Assembly: GCA_964584325.1 (NCBI GenBank)
Contig: CAZOZP010000034.1
Location: 1-36,626, forward strand
DNA: 36,626 bases
Direction: 5' to 3'
Source of the DNA: CAZOZP01 sp964584325
GTDB lineage: Bacteria > Bacteroidota > Ignavibacteria > Ignavibacteriales > Melioribacteraceae
In this document: in pieces, positions 33,682 to 36,626 of the stretch
Layout of the letters: each line of letters opens with the position of its first letter
Position numbering within the stretch: position 1 is the stretch's first letter
The notes under the pieces: generated by a model
Seen by the model: only the letters and a program-made list of their open reading frames with translations
Databases searched by the model: none
Told to the model about the DNA's origin: nothing
Made by a program: the position numbers and the translations under genes

Positions 33682-35790
33682 CTAATTAACATTCATTTCT
33701 TTAATCAAGTTTTCCGCATTTCCAATGTTTTTCATTACCCATAAGATGTATCGGATATCAACTCCAATCGATCTGCTGTATGATTCATTCCATGCAAAGT
33801 CGTTTATTGTGGCTTCGTATGCACGGTCAAAGTTAAGACCAACAAGTTTACCTTCAGCATCAAGAACAGGAGATCCGGAATTTCCACCGGAAGTATCTGT
33901 ATTGTAAAGCATGGCAACTACATTCTCAGTCTTTTCGTTATCCGGAGCATATATTTGCTTTGATATAATAGTCTTAATACTATCAGGCAAATAGTAGTCT
34001 CCTGTTGATGCACTTTTCTCGAGAATTCCTTGTATGCTTGTGAAAGGAGAATAATAAACAGCGTCGGCAGGGTTGTATCCCTTAATGCTGCCATAAGTAA
34101 ATCGAAAGGTTCCGTTAGCATCAGGCGTGAAAGTATTGCCGAAATACAATTCTTTGGCCTCTGAATAGGCAGCATTCAGTTTTGCGATATCACCCAATGC
34201 GAATTTTCTGTCAGCATTTATTATATCCAGTTGTTTTCTAAGTCTGAATATAAAATCAAGAAATGGATCCCCGCATTTCTTCAACTCAGGTTTAGTGTGT
34301 CCGATAAGAAAATCGTATCGGGTTGTATCAAGGATAATGGAATTTTCCGCAAGGAATGAAAGTGATAAAGAGGAGGAATCCAGGAAAGCAACTGCATCAA
34401 TACTAATTGAATCAGAAAAAAGTCTGGCATCTTCTATCATTTTATTCATAAAACTAATCTCAAACGGCATATAAATTTCTTTGGATATTTTTTTCAGTTT
34501 AGTTTTATTAACATAAATAGCAGAATCGGTTAAAGGTTTAGCATCAAGACATATTTTAATAAGCTCTTCAGAAAGGTAAGCGAGGTCAGAATTTCTGAAA
34601 AATTGTGTTAACCAAAAGTATTGTCTTGAATTTTCAAACAAAGGTTTATATGCAGAATCAATTTGGGAAAACAAATTTCTGTATTTGTTTTTGAGTTCAT
34701 CATTAGAATTACAAAATATTTCTATTTCTTTTTCTTCCAGCTTTTTTTTCTCAACAAGATTAAGTCTGTTAATTCCCTTGATTTTACCTGAATAATTTTT
34801 TGAAGTATTTGCTAAACCCTTTATTTTGTCAGAAAAACGTAGTTTGAGATTCTCATCTTCAGCCGAGAGAGATTCAAGTTCTCTAATCAAATGTGAATAT
34901 AATGACGAAATATAAGGGAGCTGATACATAGCCTGAAGTTCAAGAAATTGAGACGGTTGGTGCCGGTAAGTTCTTCCGGGGTAGCCTAACAAAAAAACAA
35001 GGTCTCCTTCTTCAGTACCGCTCTGATTGATTTCAAGGAAAACTTTAGGACTGAAAGGAACATTATCCGGATTATATGCACTGCTTTCTCCGTCAGGAGA
35101 AATATATGCGCGCATCAAAGAAAAATCCCCTGTGTGTCGCGGCCATACCCAATTGTCAGATTCCCCGCCGAATTCTCCAATTGCACGGGGAGGGGCATAA
35201 ACTAAACGTACATCATTGATTATTCTGTATTTGAAAAGTATATATGACCGGCCTGAGAACATTTCTGATACTTCAGCTACTATTCCTTTTGAGTTAGCTG
35301 TTACTGAATCAGCGATCTCGGCCATTTTATGGAAAATAGCGCTGCTTCTGTCTGAAGGATTTGAATAGATTGATGCGGTCTGTAAGATGATTGAGGTCAC
35401 ATCTTCATAATTTTCAGTGATTTTGCATTGATAACCTTCGGCAGGCAGTTCAAGATTTTTGTTAGAAGCAATATAACCGGCTTCAAGATAATTTCTTTCA
35501 GGAGTACTGTTCCCGCTGATTGCAGAGAATGCACAATGATGGTTTGTAAGGATTAAACCTTCTGATGAAATAAATGAGCCGGTACAACCATTAATTTTAA
35601 CAATGGCGTCCGAAAGACTATTTCCTTGAGGATTAAATATGTCAGAGGCGGAAATTTTTAATCCGGCCTTCTTTAAGTCAAGATTTGCCAGATAGGAGAG
35701 CGGAAACATTCCTTCTTCAGATTGAAGGTCACTCCCAATTAATAAATTCAATAATATTAGAGCTGAAAGTAACGGCTTTTTTAGCAGCAT
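33682..35790 (-). CDS. S46-family dipeptidyl-peptidase, DPP11-like
   Basis: S46 enzymes clip dipeptides from the N-terminus of oligopeptides in the periplasm of asaccharolytic or peptide-using bacteria. Signal peptide (1-~22), then the family triad His85 (TNHHC), Asp222 (HTGDFS) and Ser638 (GNSGSP). The residue 18 after Ser638 is Arg656 (NFDR). In Porphyromonas DPP11 the matching Arg673 (18 after Ser655) sets the preference for Asp or Glu at P1, while DPP7 has Gly there, so DPP11-type specificity is inferred. Length (702 aa) matches the family. TAGGA precedes the ATG. It lies 4 nt downstream of the T9SS cargo gene and shares its transcript. Confidence 0.93.
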   Translation of the reverse strand: MLLKKPLLSALILLNLLIGSDLQSEEGMFPLSYLANLDLKKAGLKISASDIFNPQGNSLSDAIVKINGCTGSFISSEGLILTNHHCAFSAISGNSTPERNYLEAGYIASNKNLELPAEGYQCKITENYEDVTSIILQTASIYSNPSDRSSAIFHKMAEIADSVTANSKGIVAEVSEMFSGRSYILFKYRIINDVRLVYAPPRAIGEFGGESDNWVWPRHTGDFSLMRAYISPDGESSAYNPDNVPFSPKVFLEINQSGTEEGDLVFLLGYPGRTYRHQPSQFLELQAMYQLPYISSLYSHLIRELESLSAEDENLKLRFSDKIKGLANTSKNYSGKIKGINRLNLVEKKKLEEKEIEIFCNSNDELKNKYRNLFSQIDSAYKPLFENSRQYFWLTQFFRNSDLAYLSEELIKICLDAKPLTDSAIYVNKTKLKKISKEIYMPFEISFMNKMIEDARLFSDSISIDAVAFLDSSSLSLSFLAENSIILDTTRYDFLIGHTKPELKKCGDPFLDFIFRLRKQLDIINADRKFALGDIAKLNAAYSEAKELYFGNTFTPDANGTFRFTYGSIKGYNPADAVYYSPFTSIQGILEKSASTGDYYLPDSIKTIISKQIYAPDNEKTENVVAMLYNTDTSGGNSGSPVLDAEGKLVGLNFDRAYEATINDFAWNESYSRSIGVDIRYILWVMKNIGNAENLIKEMNVN

Positions 35791-35794
35791 AATC

Positions 35795-36484
35795 CTACTT
35801 TAGAATAGTTAGTTTTTTGGCGGTTCTGAAACTTCCTGCCTCCAGTTTATAGATATATATCCCGGAAGGAAGAGATTTAGATTCAAATTTTACATTGTAA
35901 GAACCGGGCTGCATATTTTTATTAATTAGCACAGCAACCTCTTTTCCTATTATGTTATACACTTTTAATACTACATTTGACATTTTGGGAATATCAAATC
36001 GAATTGTAGTTGAAGGATTAAAAGGATTAGGGAAATTTTGAAAGAGATTAAACTCCTTGGGTATAAGTGTTCTAAGCGATGTATTGGATGTTGATTTAAC
36101 TTCAATTTCAATAGTATCAGAGTACTGAATATCACCATTCAAATCAACTTGCTGGAGCCTATAGATATAAATACCGGCTGATAAAACACTGTCTGTATAT
36201 GAATAGTAATTAGGGATGTTGCTGTTTCCGGCACCTGGGATAAGTTCAAGACTTTCCCATTCACCTGAGGATTTTAGTTTCCTCTGAACAAAAAATCCGT
36301 AATTGTTAATTTCAGTTGCGGTTCCCCACTCAAGTTGTACAGTGTTTTCAAATGCCATTCCTGTAAAATACACCAGCTCAACAGGTAGTGTTTCAGATGG
36401 ACTGCCTTTGGAGAAAAAATTTGATTCAGCAAAAGTATTTATGCTGAAAAGTAAAATAAATAAAAAGTAAATATTATATTTCAT
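35795..36484 (-). CDS. Small T9SS cargo protein, function unknown
   Basis: The protein consists of a signal peptide (MKYNIYFLFILLFSINTFAES), one fibronectin-like module (~35-130: LPVELVYFTGMAFENTVQLEW, TATEINNYGFFVQRK, GAGNSNIPNYYSYTD) and a T9SS sorting domain (NFPNPFNPSTTI to LTILK). I place the start at 36484 because the open frame upstream would add 17 hydrophobic residues ahead of a complete signal peptide. No catalytic domain is present. The same module pair is the C-terminal part of the 417-aa cargo protein earlier in the window. It is the first gene of a two-gene unit with the S46 peptidase; a joint role is not evident. Confidence 0.85.
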   Translation of the reverse strand: MKYNIYFLFILLFSINTFAESNFFSKGSPSETLPVELVYFTGMAFENTVQLEWGTATEINNYGFFVQRKLKSSGEWESLELIPGAGNSNIPNYYSYTDSVLSAGIYIYRLQQVDLNGDIQYSDTIEIEVKSTSNTSLRTLIPKEFNLFQNFPNPFNPSTTIRFDIPKMSNVVLKVYNIIGKEVAVLINKNMQPGSYNVKFESKSLPSGIYIYKLEAGSFRTAKKLTILK

Positions 36485-36575
36485 TGTGAATACCCGGTTA
36501 AACAAAAACAATAAACAAAATAGAAAACAGAACATAAATAAAAGAAAAATTGGGGTAATATCAAAAACAAAATAT

Positions 36576-36626
36576 TTAACCCAAATTATTCGTTAGAAAA
36601 TCTTTATCACTGAATACCATTGCAAA
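36576..36626. repeat. Second copy of the palindromic element, cut by the window end
   Basis: Bases 36578-36626 are identical over 49 bp to 4134-4182, and the two bases before differ by one. The right arm is beyond the window. It lies upstream of the minus-strand cargo gene. Confidence 0.9.

Noticed and set aside
36485..36535. Upstream start for the small T9SS cargo gene
   Set aside because: It would place 17 extra hydrophobic residues ahead of a complete signal peptide starting at 36484.

Overview
The window looks like chromosome of a low-GC, Gram-negative member of the Bacteroidota/Chlorobiota/Ignavibacteriota group, most likely Ignavibacteria or a close relative. This rests on three secreted proteins with type IX secretion (T9SS) C-terminal sorting domains carrying the NYPNPFNP-type motif, a group II GGGP synthase, S46 and S9 peptidases, two Reg_prop beta-propeller proteins, and promoter-like TAnnTTTG boxes. 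The taxonomic call is inference; there is no rRNA or tRNA in the window. Both window ends fall inside repeats: an IS21-like end at the left, and at the right the first ~50 bp of a palindromic element whose full copy lies at 4131-4203. The window may therefore be a whole assembly contig broken at repeats.

Layout. 1-577 is non-coding: an IS-end-like double repeat, eight 21-bp tandem units, and a leftward-facing terminator with no visible gene feeding it. 578-1249 is an unrecognised helical protein with its own terminator. 1361-4203 looks like an accessory segment: a Fic gene that lost its catalytic core by an internal deletion, an intact Fic enzyme with a fused winged helix, a cation-diffusion transporter, and the 73-bp palindromic element. 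4296-10870 (minus) holds a PurF-like enzyme with a degenerate glutaminase site, a T9SS-exported GH13 amylase and a TonB-receptor-like barrel. 11095-11379 (plus) is an HU protein. 11423-17077 (minus) is a run of five genes: ilvE, an alpha/beta hydrolase, an EVE protein, a class II photolyase and an S9 peptidase, with two one-base stop/start overlaps.

17281-20191 (plus) carries an MlaE-type permease, a phosphoglycosyl transferase and a T9SS cargo protein. 20366-29662 is mostly housekeeping: threonylcarbamoyl-AMP synthase, an M24 peptidase, thioredoxin reductase, Tex, GGGP synthase, GmhA and aconitase. 29746-33568 holds two adjacent exported proteins, each with 14 Reg_prop repeats, enough for two seven-bladed propellers, but with no kinase or membrane part. 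33682-36484 (minus) is a T9SS cargo gene followed 4 nt later by an S46 dipeptidyl-peptidase whose S1-pocket residue is the arginine expected of DPP11-type (Asp/Glu) enzymes.

The exported set (amylase, peptidases, TonB-like barrel, T9SS cargo) suits a fermentative or heterotrophic polymer degrader. The best candidates for something under-described are the glutaminase-dead PurF paralog, the twin 14-blade propellers, the dispersed palindromic element, and the 21-bp array with the orphan antisense terminator beside the unknown 223-aa gene.
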